Assembly (NCBI RefSeq): GCF_002999335.1
Contig: NW_020312712.1
Coordinates: forward strand, 1 to 64,000
DNA from: Cyclospora cayetanensis
Lineage: Eukaryota; Apicomplexa; Conoidasida; Eucoccidiorida; Eimeriidae
Reading direction: 5' to 3'
Length of the DNA: 64,000 nt
The notes under the pieces are model-generated. The model saw only the letters and a program-made list of their open reading frames with translations, was not told the DNA's origin and did not search any database. This document shows, piece after piece, positions 48,643 to 60,598 of this stretch (position 1 is its first letter; every line of letters begins with the position of its first letter). Made by a program: the position numbers and the translations under genes.

Positions 48643-49305
48643 GATCCGCGTTCTAGGGGCCTTAAGCTAATACCATTGTAGTTGCGTTGGGGAGTGGAAT
48701 GTTTTCCATTTTGACGCGGATTGCCAGGGGTGAAAACGAAGGCAGAGATGCCACAGCGATACAGGAAGGGCAGGGAAAAGTATCGCAGTGTTCGCGGTGG
48801 CATGGGCAGCTTTAGTGACGTTTCCCACTGCAGGGAGATGCAATGCAGAATGACTTCCGGTAATGTGTATGCATAGGGCAACACAGGCCTAACGGCAGAA
48901 GCTACCAAGCTTAGACAGGGCCTGACAGAGTTTTGCTTTTTTGGAAACTACCGGGGCCCCTCTGCGCCCGTCTGGTGTGTCTTTCTCTGGACTGACTTGT
49001 TGAATAGGCCTCTAGGTGTAATCATAGACGGGTGCCACTGCATTCGAAGGAACTCACATGCTGCCGCTGCTAGAAAAAGGTGCCTGACGGCCCCTCTGAG
49101 CGCCCCGCTATCGTTCGCGGGAATGCTGCTCGAACAAAGAAAAAAGACTACACTACAGCGTGGACGGTGGGCTGAATCCCACCACAGTAGAGTCGCGCTG
49201 AGGTCCTACTGCGCCTCCTTAAGGAAAGGCCCCTATGGCGGTCCATTTACAAGGGGGCCCCTCTGCAAAGATCTTTCACACGGGAACCCCATGAAGAGGC
49301 CCTTA
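48643..49305. other. no gene seen
   Basis: The minus frame 48639-48908 (VRPVLPYAYTLPEVILHCIS) has some protein-like text but no motif and no splice support. The rest is 3' flanking DNA of convergent genes. Confidence 0.35.
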
Positions 49306-52300
49306 TCAGATACACGGTCTACTACCTACAGCTTGCAGGTGTCCTAAGGCCGCCACCAAATCAGAGGGGAGCGGGCTGTGCACTTCAAGGCCCTCCAAGG
49401 GGGGGCCCCCGTGGGCCTCCCCGTCAGCATGTCGACACGGGGCAGACACTCCAAGATAGAAACAGTGTAGAAACAGTCGGGGGCACCAGAGGCGATCCGA
49501 GAGGTACGCAGCGGAATCTGCAGCAGAGCCAACAAAACACCGGCACTTCAGCGCATCAAGGATCATCCGAAGGCGCAAAGCCTTCTGTTCTGCACGCGCA
49601 CGAATACCGAGCAGACAGCTTTCCGCGTAGAAGCACGTGTCGCAGTCACGCCCGTACAGAAAGAGAACAGGGGTTCCACGGCAGCAGAGAACTCTCTGCT
49701 GGCGACTCCTGCTGAGGAGGCCGCTACCCCTCTGATCCCCTACTCTTCGCTAAGTCCGCGCATGCAAGTAATCGCGACGGCCTTCTGCGCACGCGGCGCA
49801 GAGTGCCTCCTTGTGGGGTCCTCGCGCTTCCACCTTCGCTGCTGGTACTGCTGCTGCCCGCCTACCTGCTTGATATTTGTAATCCATGACGAGGGGATGG
49901 CCAAGAGCGCTGAGGTGAACACGGATCTGGTGCGTCCTGCCTGATAGCAGTTTTGCCAGCACCAGCGAAAAAAGACGGCCTGTGTCGAGAGCCCCACAGC
50001 ATCATAGGCATCGCAAGTTGCTCTTAACTGCGTGTCCACGAGGCAGTTGCAGAGAGACAGGCCCTGCCAGGGTGCATGCAGCCACCTGCTGCATCAAGAA
50101 AGGCCCTTTGGTAGATAGCAGCAGGGGAGGAGGATGCATGAACCTGAAGATCCTCTCGCTCACCTTCGCGTTGCAAGTACAGCAAAGGACGGACTAATGT
50201 TGTAGAAGGCTGCAAGGCGGCGCACATACATGCTCAACGCAGAACAAGAGTGACTGGGGAATCACGAACAGGAGCACCACTGGCAAAGGAGCCAAAACGG
50301 AGAGTATGCCAAATATCCACCTTTCCTTGTACATCGCAGTAGCTGAAGATGGCGTTGTGGGGAGGGCCTCCCTTGAGTGTCTTTATCGGAGCAGAGACCC
50401 CCCAAAAGCCCTCTGGGGCGCGCAGCAGCCGAAGGGTGGCGCTGAGGTCGATTCGCTGCTGCAGCTGCTGCTGCAGCTGCTGCACAAGCCTGTCCTGCTG
50501 CTGCTCTTGCTGCTGCTGCGTCAAGTGCTGTGGCTGCTGCTGCAGGGGGACGATGCCATGAACAAGGCCCAGGTAGACTTTACTGAGTTTGTGCGCCTCA
50601 AACGTCATTCTGGCCTTGTGGAATGCGCGCTCGTTCTTCGCTATCAGGATAGGTCCTGCCCAGAACACCCAGGTGTGCTGATCTTTTGGCATATTCGAGA
50701 ATTCAGGAGCGCTCCAGAGGGTTTAAGGGGGGTGGGCTCTTAGACGGGGAGGCGAATCCGTGAGCCTCGTGGAAAAAGAGACTCCTGGCGGCAGCGTTTG
50801 CGATGCGGCTCACCACTTGTCTCGCAGTCGATTCGGTGAGTACAGCCGGATGCTACAGAAGAATCAGAGAGGATTCGAGCGAAGGCTTCGTCGGAAGGGG
50901 ATACCCGGGGAGGCCTCGTAGCCTTCCGCTTGGAAACATTGCCGTGGCCTTTTTGGCAGCGAGCCTCTGCGATCTTCTCGACAGACGGATCCATCTGGCG
51001 GGAAGAAGAGGGGGCCCTTGGAAGAAGTGGAGAAGCCCCTTCCAACAGCCGCATCCGCAAATATAGATGAAGCGGCTCGGGTCTGCCGCTGTGGAGCAGT
51101 GCGAAGCTGCTGAGGGGAACCGTTTGAGTTTCTGCGGCAGGTAGAACCTCCGAAGAGTCTGTGCCTGGTGTCGTGGTCTGTTGTTGCGTGGAAAGGGCAC
51201 CCTGAGAAGGCCCCTCAAAGGAAGCCCATGCGGGTGTTTCCAGCGGCGAAGCGCCTCCGTCTGTATCTTTGGGGGCCCCTGAGTTGGTTTGTGATGGATT
51301 TACGAGCCAATAGGGAGGCTTATATACGACCTGTGCAAACGTGCAGAGGCCGAAGAACCACAAATGCCCAAGCACAGAAGGGGGGGCCTCCTCGGATAGG
51401 AGTTCGCTCGAAAGGCATCTATGGCAGGAGCAGTGGCAATGGAAAGAAGAGGCAGGAGCAGTGGCAATGGAAAGAAGAGGCAGGAGCAGTGGCAATGGAA
51501 AGAAGAGGCAGGAGCAGTGGCAATGGAAAAAACAAACAGGAGCAGTGGCGATGGAAAGAAGGGCAGGAGCAGCAGCGATGAAAAGAAAGCAGGAGCAGTG
51601 GCAATGGAAAAAACAAACAAACAGCAGTAGCAAGAAAAACAAACAAACAGCAGTAGCAAGAAAAACAAACAAACAGCAGTGGCAAGAAAAACAAACAAAC
51701 AGCAGTGGCGAGAAACGCAAACAAACAGCAGTGGCAAGAAAAGCAAACAAACAGCAGTGGCAGTGGGAAAAAGAGGCAGGAAGAGCGGCCTCACAAGATA
51801 GTCAGCAGTCTCGAGGAGAATCCTCGGCATTTCCTTTTTGAGGACCCCCGAGGGGCCCCATCTAGGGGAGAGGGCACTTCCTGCTTCAGTGAGCGGCGAA
51901 GGACGGTGCATGTGCTTCCCTAGCTTGCTGTTGTAGGATTCAGCAAGGCGTAGAGCCTCGTCTGTGAGGATCTCGAAGAGGCGTGGAGTCAGCTGAATTG
52001 TTGCCCCCAGGCTGCAGGTAAGAGAGCAAATGTCTCTTAAGGCTGGTGCCTGCTCATCACCTCGTAATACTACACGCGCTGTACCTTTAAGGCCCCTATG
52101 CCCTCCACCACGTGGCAGCCCCCTGCTTGTCACTCCAGACTCTAACCGGCTACTCACTTCGCGGGAAACAGCACGCCACACAGCACCTGCAGCTGCGAAG
52201 AAGATCGCTTGTTTCTGCTGATCCTGCTGCTGTTGCTGTTGTTGTGGTTGTTGTTGTTCTTGATCGCGCTGTTGCTGATCTTGCTGTAGCTGTTGTTGTT

Positions 52301-54542
52301 GTTGCTGTTGTTGTTGATCTTGCTGTAGCTGTTGTTGCTGCTGCTGTTGCTGGTGCGGCTGCGTCACGAGGTCGTGCGATTCTACTTTGACGTAAGCGAG
52401 GATCTCCTTTTGAGCTCGTTTTGTCAGTTCTCTTAGGCAACGCCTTTCGTGGGGGCAGTCCAGCGTTGCCAGCCGTAGAGCAGCGAGGGCCCCCGGAGCG
52501 GCAAACTCGACTGCTCGCTGCATGCTGATGCAGAGGCTTGCCAAGTCTCTTAGAGACGCTTCCTGCAGGAATCTGTCTCTGCGGTAAGGCTCGCTGCTGG
52601 TGTTGGAACGTCCCCCTCCAGTAAGGAGCAGCTCGGGGAGGGAGACGAAGAGGGCCCTTGAGAAAACACGGTGCTGAGAGGCTGCCAGCATGACTGCAGC
52701 AACATCTCTGCAGCTCACTGGAGAGACTTCGGATGTCTGTAGAGCTCTCTCCAAAGCGCGGCTTCCGCAGTGTGGCGCTGAGCCGTCAGCAGACACACCC
52801 TCAGACGAGACTCCCGAAAGCAGCGCCTCGTCTCGCAGCCTTCCACTCTTGGGGGCCCCCGTAGGGGCCCCCAAGAGGCCCCCTCCCCGAGCCTCCGTGA
52901 CTCTCTTCAGGAGCTCCTCTGCCGCCGCAAAGCACAAGGGCGGAGAGAAGTGGCCTACGGCAGCAAAACCCCAAAGAAGATTGGCTATCTGCTGTATGGA
53001 CAGCTTACGGAGGGCCCCTCGCTGCAAGAGGGGCCCTACTGCGGAGTCGTAGAACTGCATGAAAACGGCGGCAGGCTCAGAAGAAGTGGCCGTTCGAAAC
53101 AAACCGTCCCGCTGCCCCTCGCTAGCGAGACCAGACGTAGCAGCAGCAAAAGTGCTGTCACCAGGAGGCCCCTCCTTGACGCCTCTAGGAGGGGCCCCCG
53201 GGTAAAATGCAGATGGCTCGCCGTCTTCGCGCTGCAGTTCCAGTGTCTGCTGTTGTTGCAGCACCGCATGAAGATTGGCCCTCTGAATGCGGAGGAGGGA
53301 GGCAAACGTCCGCGTTTCCTCCAGCGCTGCTCGGGGATGTACGTACACCCCAGCCCTAGCAACAGCCCAGCTGAGGGTTGCAAGACCGCGCGGCTCGAAC
53401 GCCTCAAGCTGCTGCAGCGCCAGGGGCCCCACAGCAGCAAAGGCCTCCACTAGGGCCCCCTGCAGCCGCTGTCTTTCAGCTGCAAGAAACGTTTGCGTCT
53501 TGTGGCGGCACTGCTGTTGCGGTCGCTGCTCCGTTGGAGAACGACACGTCACGAGGAAAGCGTTTGAGCAGTCTGCCGCAGTGGCAAGCCCCCAGAAGAT
53601 ATTGCAGATATCTACAGGGAGCAGCGAATGCGCGTGTTGCAAGTGTTCTCGCTGCCGCCTCACGGAGCCACCAGGGAGCTGCAGAATCCGTTGTAGAGCA
53701 GCAAGTGCAGCAAGAATTAGAGGCACGTCGCACGTCCTGAGGGCCCCTAGAGCCCATAGAGTGTTGGAGATTAGTTGGGGTGCACTGTCGCTTGCGCCTG
53801 TTGGCGCGGCGTTCGGGGGGGCAGCAAGGCTTCCAAAAGCGTCTAGAAGCTTGCTGCGTAGGCTGAGGAAGGCCGCATGCGTGTATAGGCACCTCAGAAG
53901 GGGGGAGCAAAGCGAAGAAGGGAGCAGAAGCGACCGGCTCTGCTGCTGCCGCCAGGCTGCTAGACCCCTAGCAACAACAGCCGAGACAGCCGCAGCTCCT
54001 CCCAGCGAATCTTGCCCAAGCTGTCTCGCAAGACGGCCAAGAAGCAGCAAGGCAGTGCCGCAGTGGACTGCATCAAAAGCCTCGATGTGCTGCTGCGCGA
54101 ACTGCAGCACAGACGCAACTCGCTGAGCCTGGAGCTCCCTGCTGCCGCTGGGAGGTCTGCCTAGGCCGCTTGGACGACTGCGAGGAGTAAATGCGCCACC
54201 CCGCGCGAGAATCCCCGCCATCAGCTGACGAGCATTAGGGGGCCCTTGTGGGAAGGGGGGTTCCTTCGGCCATGGCTTTTGAGGCAGGGAGTCGGGAGGC
54301 TCCTGTTCAGCCCCTCGCTCGTTGCATCTGTGAGATCCGGCGGCTCTGCATCCTGAAGAGGGTTCAAAGCAAGCGAATGCGCGCTTGGAAGGGTGCAAAA
54401 AGCACAGATGCGGGGGGCCCCTGACGGGCGACCCTGAAAAGGGTATGGTGGGTGGGGGGTGGTCACACAGAGGGCCCCCCTGTGTGGGACCGAAAAGCAG
54501 CGCGCGTGGGGGCCCCCAGAGTGCCCGCAGACGCTGCCGCAT
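49306..54542 (-). CDS. OPR/HPR repeat protein fused to RluA-family pseudouridine synthase
   Basis: Exon 1, 54542-51795, is 916 codons. It starts [19 protein letters not shown] (organelle-leader-like) and carries helical repeats with the OPR/HPR signature: [36 protein letters not shown] and [14 protein letters not shown]. It ends LLETADYL before GTGAGG. Exon 2, 51330-50814, begins in phase [11 protein letters not shown] and ends HRIDCETS. Exon 3, 50655-50321, reads [20 protein letters not shown], then KVYLGLVHG. Exon 4, 50209-50164, is [15 protein letters not shown]. Exon 5, from 49940, is [20 protein letters not shown]. The last exon, to 49306, holds [12 protein letters not shown]. These are the RluA motifs in order; the catalytic Asp is in HRID. 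Every junction from exon 1 to 5 keeps phase, so the fusion is strongly supported. Pseudouridine synthases of this family modify rRNA or tRNA; the repeats may guide RNA binding. The junction of exon 5 to the last exon (near 49834-49700) is uncertain. Confidence 0.75.
51420..51780. repeat. 28-bp and 26-bp minisatellite inside an intron
   Basis: Four or more units of 28 bp (GGCAGGAGCAGTGGCAATGG plus a purine tail) give way to about six units of 26 bp (AACAAACAAACAGCAGTGGC type). The array lies wholly within the 464-base intron between OPR exon 1 and the first RluA exon. Long Phe-Leu-Cys minus frames across it are not coding. Confidence 0.9.
52219..52352 (-). repeat. CAG/CAA run coding poly-Gln
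   Basis: Gln-rich insertion near the end of OPR exon 1, coded by mixed CAG and CAA with Asp and Glu interruptions. Confidence 0.85.
53333..53351. repeat. Inverted repeat, GGTGT...ACACC family, in a coding exon
   Basis: GGGGATGTACGTACACCCC, a near-palindrome with one extra base in the left arm. On the minus strand it is read in frame as GVYVHP inside an OPR repeat. Confidence 0.75.
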
Positions 54543-55802
54543 CTGCTGTAGCTTGACGCCTGCCGCAGGGAGCCGCCTGGCATGCAGCAGCACTCGCTGC
54601 AGCGGGAAATGCGGCCAACTCGTAAACTCGGCTACCCCTTCTTTCCCCCCAACTGAGGGGCCCCCGATACCCCTGACATCCGGATCTGGTCGCTCTAGAG
54701 GCCCTCTAAGGCTCCTTTTGATCCTTAAGAGGGAAAGGGGCCTCACGACGACCCTTTAGCGGAACTATTCAGCGAAGGGGCGGTGGTTCCGCTTGGAGGG
54801 CCCCCACCGTGGGGCCCCCAGGAAACAAGCTCGGCTCTTTTGAGCGGCTGGATGCTCTTTTAAGCCCCTAAAATGGTGGAGAGCGCAATAATGAACACCA
54901 ATTTTGGAGGAATCCTGGAACGAAGGCGTGCCTTTCAATTCTAGAGCCTGCCGGGCAGACCGTAACACAGTAAGGAGGAGGGGGCCTGCTTATTTGCGAG
55001 AACCCCCCCGGGGCAGCTGCGAAGGCCTAGAGCATGTAATACTTCACCATCGCATTGGTCAGGGAAGCAGTTTTTGTGTAGAACGTCTGTTTTTCACTGG
55101 AGAAACGTGGTAGTGGAAAATGATGCACATACTCTGTGTACATCCACATGAAGTTTCTACCAGGACATGCAGGAAAAAAGCGCAACGAATGCAAAACACC
55201 AACAGAATAGCTCAGAGGCCTCGTATATGTGTAGCTGATCTCAGTAAATTCTCCCTTGTAGGGGACCCTCTCCTGCGGAGTACCGTCTAGCGGGAACTGG
55301 CCGCATGCCCCTGATTGCGTCATGTCTGTGCGTGCCCTCTGTCAACTACACCTACCGACATCCCCACCAATACCTTTCTAGTGGAGAGCATAAAGTCTCA
55401 TGCACCCCATGGGCTCTCATAAGGGGGCTCCCATCGCCTCGGAGGTCCTCTCTAGCCGGCAAGGCAAATAGACTAGGAAGAACCAGTGTTTGCGCATAGG
55501 AGAGACGTGGTGGCGGTTGCCTTAGAAGGCGAATCGTACGATGCCATGTTGAGCATTTTTCTCAGGTGCCGTGACTCAGATTCACCAAGGGAGGAAAGGG
55601 CAGCAGCCAGCCAGCAGGACTGAGCTGGGACCTTCTACCAGAACTGCAAAAGCAACAGCTTCCGCGACGCTGGCTTCAAAACAAGAGAAGCCCGCTTTCC
55701 GCACTACTCATACATGCAGAAAAGGCGTAGCCAGGATTGCTTCAGGAGGCGTACGCCTACAACCCTTGTTTGCCAATGAGAGGCCCCCTACTGGCCTATC
55801 TT
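54543..55802. other. no convincing gene
   Basis: Minus frames at 54765-54968 and 55027-55323 have no motif. The region is the 5' flank of the OPR-RluA gene and the 3' flank of ksgA, and could hold an undetected 5' exon of the former. Confidence 0.4.
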
Positions 55803-58362
55803 TCAGTAGTGCCCATGTTTAGCCCTCCTCCAGACTGCAGGTATCCTAGGTATAGGGGGGGGGTCTGTGAGTAGGCTTTCTACTGTCTCTGTCGAGTCAG
55901 CGGAGTTCGCCTTGGCCTCCCTTCCAGCGAGATCATCAGCACCATTGCGGCCAAAGAGGGCAGCTGTAAGCTCCACAAACTGAGAGGGCGCAAGGGCCTG
56001 AGGCCTTAAGGCGCCGAATTCCTCCGGGACGGAAACGCCAGGGGGGAGGATTGACTGCCAGAAAAGACGCACACACGGATCACGGCAACAATGCAGGCAC
56101 ACCCCCGCTAGAGACCAGAAAATTCCCTCACAAACCGCTTGTGCGTAGGAGGTCTTGCTAGGCCCTCAGCATGGGATATCCTAATGCTGCCATGACAGAG
56201 AACCCCCCCTACTGTACGCTGAAGGGGGGGAACCCAAAGAACCTGAGGATCGGTTCCCATGGCAAAACTACGCAAGCAGTCGGGGGGCCTGGCGCTGTGG
56301 AAAGCACTAAAAGGCTTCCCCAGCGGCTGCAGCTTCAAGGCGAGACAGGCAGAGGGGCAGCCAAGCCCACCTTAAGGCTTTGCCTGAGCATCTTGCGCCG
56401 CTGTCCAAAGGCAGCGAAGAGGACCTGAAGCAGCCGCAGCAGCAACTGTCGCTTGAAAAGTGGTGACTGCAATCGAAGCTAGCACGCTGACAGCAGGGTC
56501 GTTCGTACAGCAGGAACGCCACTGAGGGGAATCCCAAGGGAGCAGCACACCTGAAGGAAGGTGCAGCAGTGAACACGCACAGGGGCCCCCGAAGCAGCCT
56601 CAAAGCAGCCTCAAAAGCAGCCTAAACAAAGTGTCGTGGGTCGACACAGCATTTTGTACAATAGCTAGATCAGCGCACTAGCAAGGGGCACACTGCATGG
56701 CTATACAGCACGGACTCGCTTGAGGTCTTTGGCGTCCACTCCAGCCAGGAGCTCCGCGTCGCTTTCCCGGCGAAAGTCAACCCTCACAACTGCTGCCTCT
56801 ACCTACTCAAGAAAAAACAAAGTCCAAGTGCGCACTATCCTGCAGTCCCCGAACCCCTCAATCGCTCAAAAATACATTTTAGGGCCTGTGGCGAACCTTG
56901 GGCTGAGGGTAAAAGGCCTTCGAAGGAATATAAAAGAGCAGCGAGGGGCGAGCCAACAAGGCGAATGCGACACTCAGTCGGCAGTACTGGGAGTCTCCCT
57001 GCCGAGCCACCAACCGCTGAGAGAGAGCCAACAGTCACAACCCCACAATCGCACAGAAAATCCGTAAAGGCCCTCAATGCACAGAGCGGCGTGCACACCC
57101 GCACGGAAAGAAATCATACGACCTTGAGGGTGCCAAGCCGCGTTTGGCCCTAAAAGCTAGCCACAAAGTTTCCCAACATTGAACTTCTGCAAAGCGCTGA
57201 AGCGAAATGCCCCCTGCCGATTCCAAGAGCCACTTCACTCTATCTACATGCAAACGTGAACCCTCAGCCCTCCCCCCCGTGCCCCCCGCTTGCCCGTTAG
57301 GATGAAACTCGCAGCCTAAACCCCTCCTGAGTGACCCCTCAAAGCCGTCCCTAAAGCAGTGCGCGTTGCTCACCTCTGCCACCTCCCTTTGGAGTGTCAC
57401 GACGGCCACATCAATGCAGTGGCGGCAGTCCAACAAACAAAACAGGAGCTGCACGAATTTGCACAGGAAACATCCCGCTCCCCCCAGCCCACCCCTCTCG
57501 GAAAAGCAAGATTTTTACTCGAAGCGATCAAGAGCCAAGGTCAAGAAAAACCCTTATGAGACATGAAAACCCGCGACACAGATCTTGTTGCCACGCTATT
57601 CACAAAAAACCGCTGGAGGCGAGACCTCTGTAGAACGCCACATCCACAGAAGTTCCCCCAAAAGAAGCTCGTGGAAGGGCCCCCAGCATCCCCTTTGCAA
57701 GAACTCAGATTCAAAGTTTAAGGCGATAGAGGTACCTGGCTCGTCAAGTAGAAGGGGAGGTTGCCGACAACTCGTAGAGGCTGCATGCGACTGGCGAGGT
57801 ATGGCCAGTTCACCTGAATCCACATGCCCTCAATCGCAAGCCTTCCATGCTCGAACTCAAGGCTGAAACAAGGGAAGAGCACTCGCTAAGGGCTTCAAAC
57901 CTTCGCAGCATAGGGCCCCTACCTGCAAAACATCTTCATGAAGAACTTGGAGCCGCGGCATCCTCTGGCTAAGCAGTGCAATGGCCCGAGGATCGATTTC
58001 AACAGCTGCCACAACACCGCAAACAGCAATACACACACAGACAGATACACTTAGACAGATGTACTCAGACAGATACAAATAGACACACATACACACACAG
58101 GCACACGCAGATACACACACAGACATACACACAGACATACACACACACAGACATACACACAGGCACACGCAGACACACACACAGACACACACACACACAC
58201 ATACACACACAGACACACATACACATACAGACATACACACATACACACACAGACACACATACACAGACACATATACACACACAGACATACACACAGACAC
58301 ACAGACATACACACACACACACACAGACACACACAGACATACACACACACAGACACACACAG

Positions 58363-58455
<93 letters not shown>

Positions 58456-60184
58456 AACATACGCATACACACACAAACATACACACACACACACAAACAT
58501 ACACACACATGTGCGAAGACCATCAGGAAAGCCTAGACCACATGGTAGGAATACGGTGGAGCTGCTAGGGGTTTCGCTGAGGGTGAAGCTGACGTCGCAC
58601 TATATCAGCCATAAGGAGGAGAATCGAACTTGGGAGGCGAAGGCATGCATTAGACATAGGCAGACACGGCAGAAGCGGTGTAGAGGTGCTTTACGGACAT
58701 ATGGACTTGAGGGCATAAGAGCTTCGAGGGGGTCGTTGCTCTCGGAATATTCATCCCTATCCGTCAGGGGAGGGGCGAGAGTGATGCCGTCTCTGTCTGA
58801 GTTTGGACGAGGGGAGAACGCAGCATCGGGAAGGCCTCCAGCCGCAGCTAGATGACTTGCAGAGCCGCTCTCAGCATAGAGACTCCTGCTGGACTTGCCA
58901 TCGCTGGCGTCGAGATGTACAGGATATCCCTTTACCCGCCTCTGCCACATCGCCTCCAACTGGGAAGCGGCGTCGGCGAGGCGCATGGCCCTTGGCAGTT
59001 CGACAGTCGGTCCGATCTGCAGAGAAAAACACGCGAAACGCACACAGCACACCGGGGAGAAGCACACTTCCAGCAAGGCGCTCACTCTCTCTGCATGCAT
59101 ACACACAGCTGTCGGTGCATCGGATTTAGTGCCTGCCCCGCAGCGGGGTAGAATTATGTATGGAGTGCGAAGCACGAGGAGCCACAACGAGACGTCAACG
59201 GAGCCGCGCGCGCAGTTCAGTGCAGCCGGACGCGCAGAAAGACATCTACTAGGTGCCCGTATGCACAAAACGTCATTCACTGCAGCACGAGCGTTGCAGA
59301 CGTTGACAGCTTCCAAAACGAGGCGAGCAAGCGCTACATACACGCACGACCCATGGGAAGGGATACCGGATCACGAGGACTTCATAACTCTTACGCCAGT
59401 GTCACACGAATGAACGCTGGCTACAGTGCAGTGAGCCGCATCACATAGCTCTGTACTTTTAGCTGCACGTGCTTCGCTTCTAGTACTATGCACCAGCTAC
59501 GCACACACAGAGCTCGAAGCTTGGAAGGGTTCTGCTGAGGCAGCGCCCACCTGCCCCGTTCTCTTCCATTTGGACTCGTATCGCTCATCGTCCTCGCGGG
59601 GAGTTCTAGTTGGCGTAGACAGTCCATCTTCTACGCCAAAGTACACCCACACTCCAAGCACGCCACAACTGGAACGCAGCTCCTTGCTCCACACCCTCAA
59701 TCCCCTAGCCTTCATCCCTTAAGACCAACTCGCAGCGGCGTACCTGCCCCGCTGCGCCACGCAGTGAAGGTTTCGACTGGCAAGCCAACTCCAGAAGAGC
59801 AGTCCTAAAGATAGCACACACACACACATGCATGCACACACGTGCATGCACACATAGGCACACGCAAAAAGCGTGGAAGCGGTTCCCGTGATGCGCCAAA
59901 AGGCCTGGGTTATTCTGTTGGATGTGTATTTGTGGGCAGGTGTGCGTTTGCATGCAGGTAGGCATGCAGGCACTCGCACTGCTTGAGTGATTTAACGCCT
60001 AGAGATATACCCTGGCCCTATCTTAGAGAGAGGCTGAAAGGCAACTGCGCACGCAGCACGTGCAGCAACGGCTACACCCGTGCAGACCATAGGGGCGAGC
60101 AGCACATCCGCGGTTGGATAGCCCAGATGGCTGTCTAAAGGAGCTGCGCGAGGACGCACGAATTTAGTGCTCCTAGGGTGCCTC
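55803..60184 (-). CDS. ksgA: rRNA adenine N6-dimethyltransferase (KsgA/Dim1 family), ten or more exons
   Basis: The enzyme dimethylates two adjacent adenines near the 3' end of small-subunit rRNA, using S-adenosylmethionine. Exons: to 60011 ([10 protein letters not shown] ... LSKIGPG), 59804-59744, 59709-59551, 59016-58695, 58005-57923 ([20 protein letters not shown]), 57813-57736 ([13 protein letters not shown], the NLPY motif), 57448-57374 ([15 protein letters not shown]), perhaps a 12-base exon 57196-57185, 56998-56897 ([27 protein letters not shown]), 56802-56707 ([10 protein letters not shown]), 56445-56371 ([13 protein letters not shown]) and 56054-55803 ([20 protein letters not shown]). 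Phases agree throughout. Unusual: about 180 extra residues between SAM motif I (KIGPGTALLEL) and the VEID strand, where about 20 are normal. The 5' exon and the targeting signal were not found; mitochondrion or apicoplast is likely, the cytosolic Dim1 less so. Confidence 0.8.
58029..58510. repeat. Long interrupted (CA)n microsatellite in a ksgA intron
   Basis: About 480 bases of CA with GA, TA and AA interruptions, inside the 689-base intron 58694-58006 of ksgA. All Cys-Val and His-Thr frames here are artefacts. Confidence 0.9.
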
Positions 60185-60598
60185 CTAGAGATAATACAGC
60201 AGTAAGGCAAGGATCTCACTAGAAGCAAGGGCCTTGATCCTTCAATCGACCGTATCACATGCGAGGAACAAAAGTGAAGACCTGAGAAAAACCACCCTGG
60301 CGGCTGTAAGGGTCTGTAACGCGTTCATTTTGCGCAGCTCGCAAGGGCTTAGACGTTGTCGGGGGAAGCCACTAAAGGAGGCGGTGGGCAAATCGCAGAT
60401 GCCGAGGGATAACAGACGCGTGCAAGCACAGAAGAGGATGGCGAGAGACGCAAAGCAAGGGGCACGAAATGGGATGAAATCAAAGACAGACGGATGCCAG
60501 CAGAGGGAAGAAGCCGCGCACAAAAACGCCCATAAAAACAGCCGGGTGAGCCTCAATAACCTTCAGCCACCACGCACGAAACAAACAAGAAGCCAGCG

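Noticed and set aside
51341..51841. Lys/Gln-rich plus frame and Phe/Leu-rich minus frame over the minisatellite
   Set aside because: Both are readings of 26-28-bp repeats in an intron with phase-matched exons on each side.
57976..58536. Long frames across the CA array
   Set aside because: Same reason; only the [11 protein letters not shown] segment at the edge (58005-57923) is coding.
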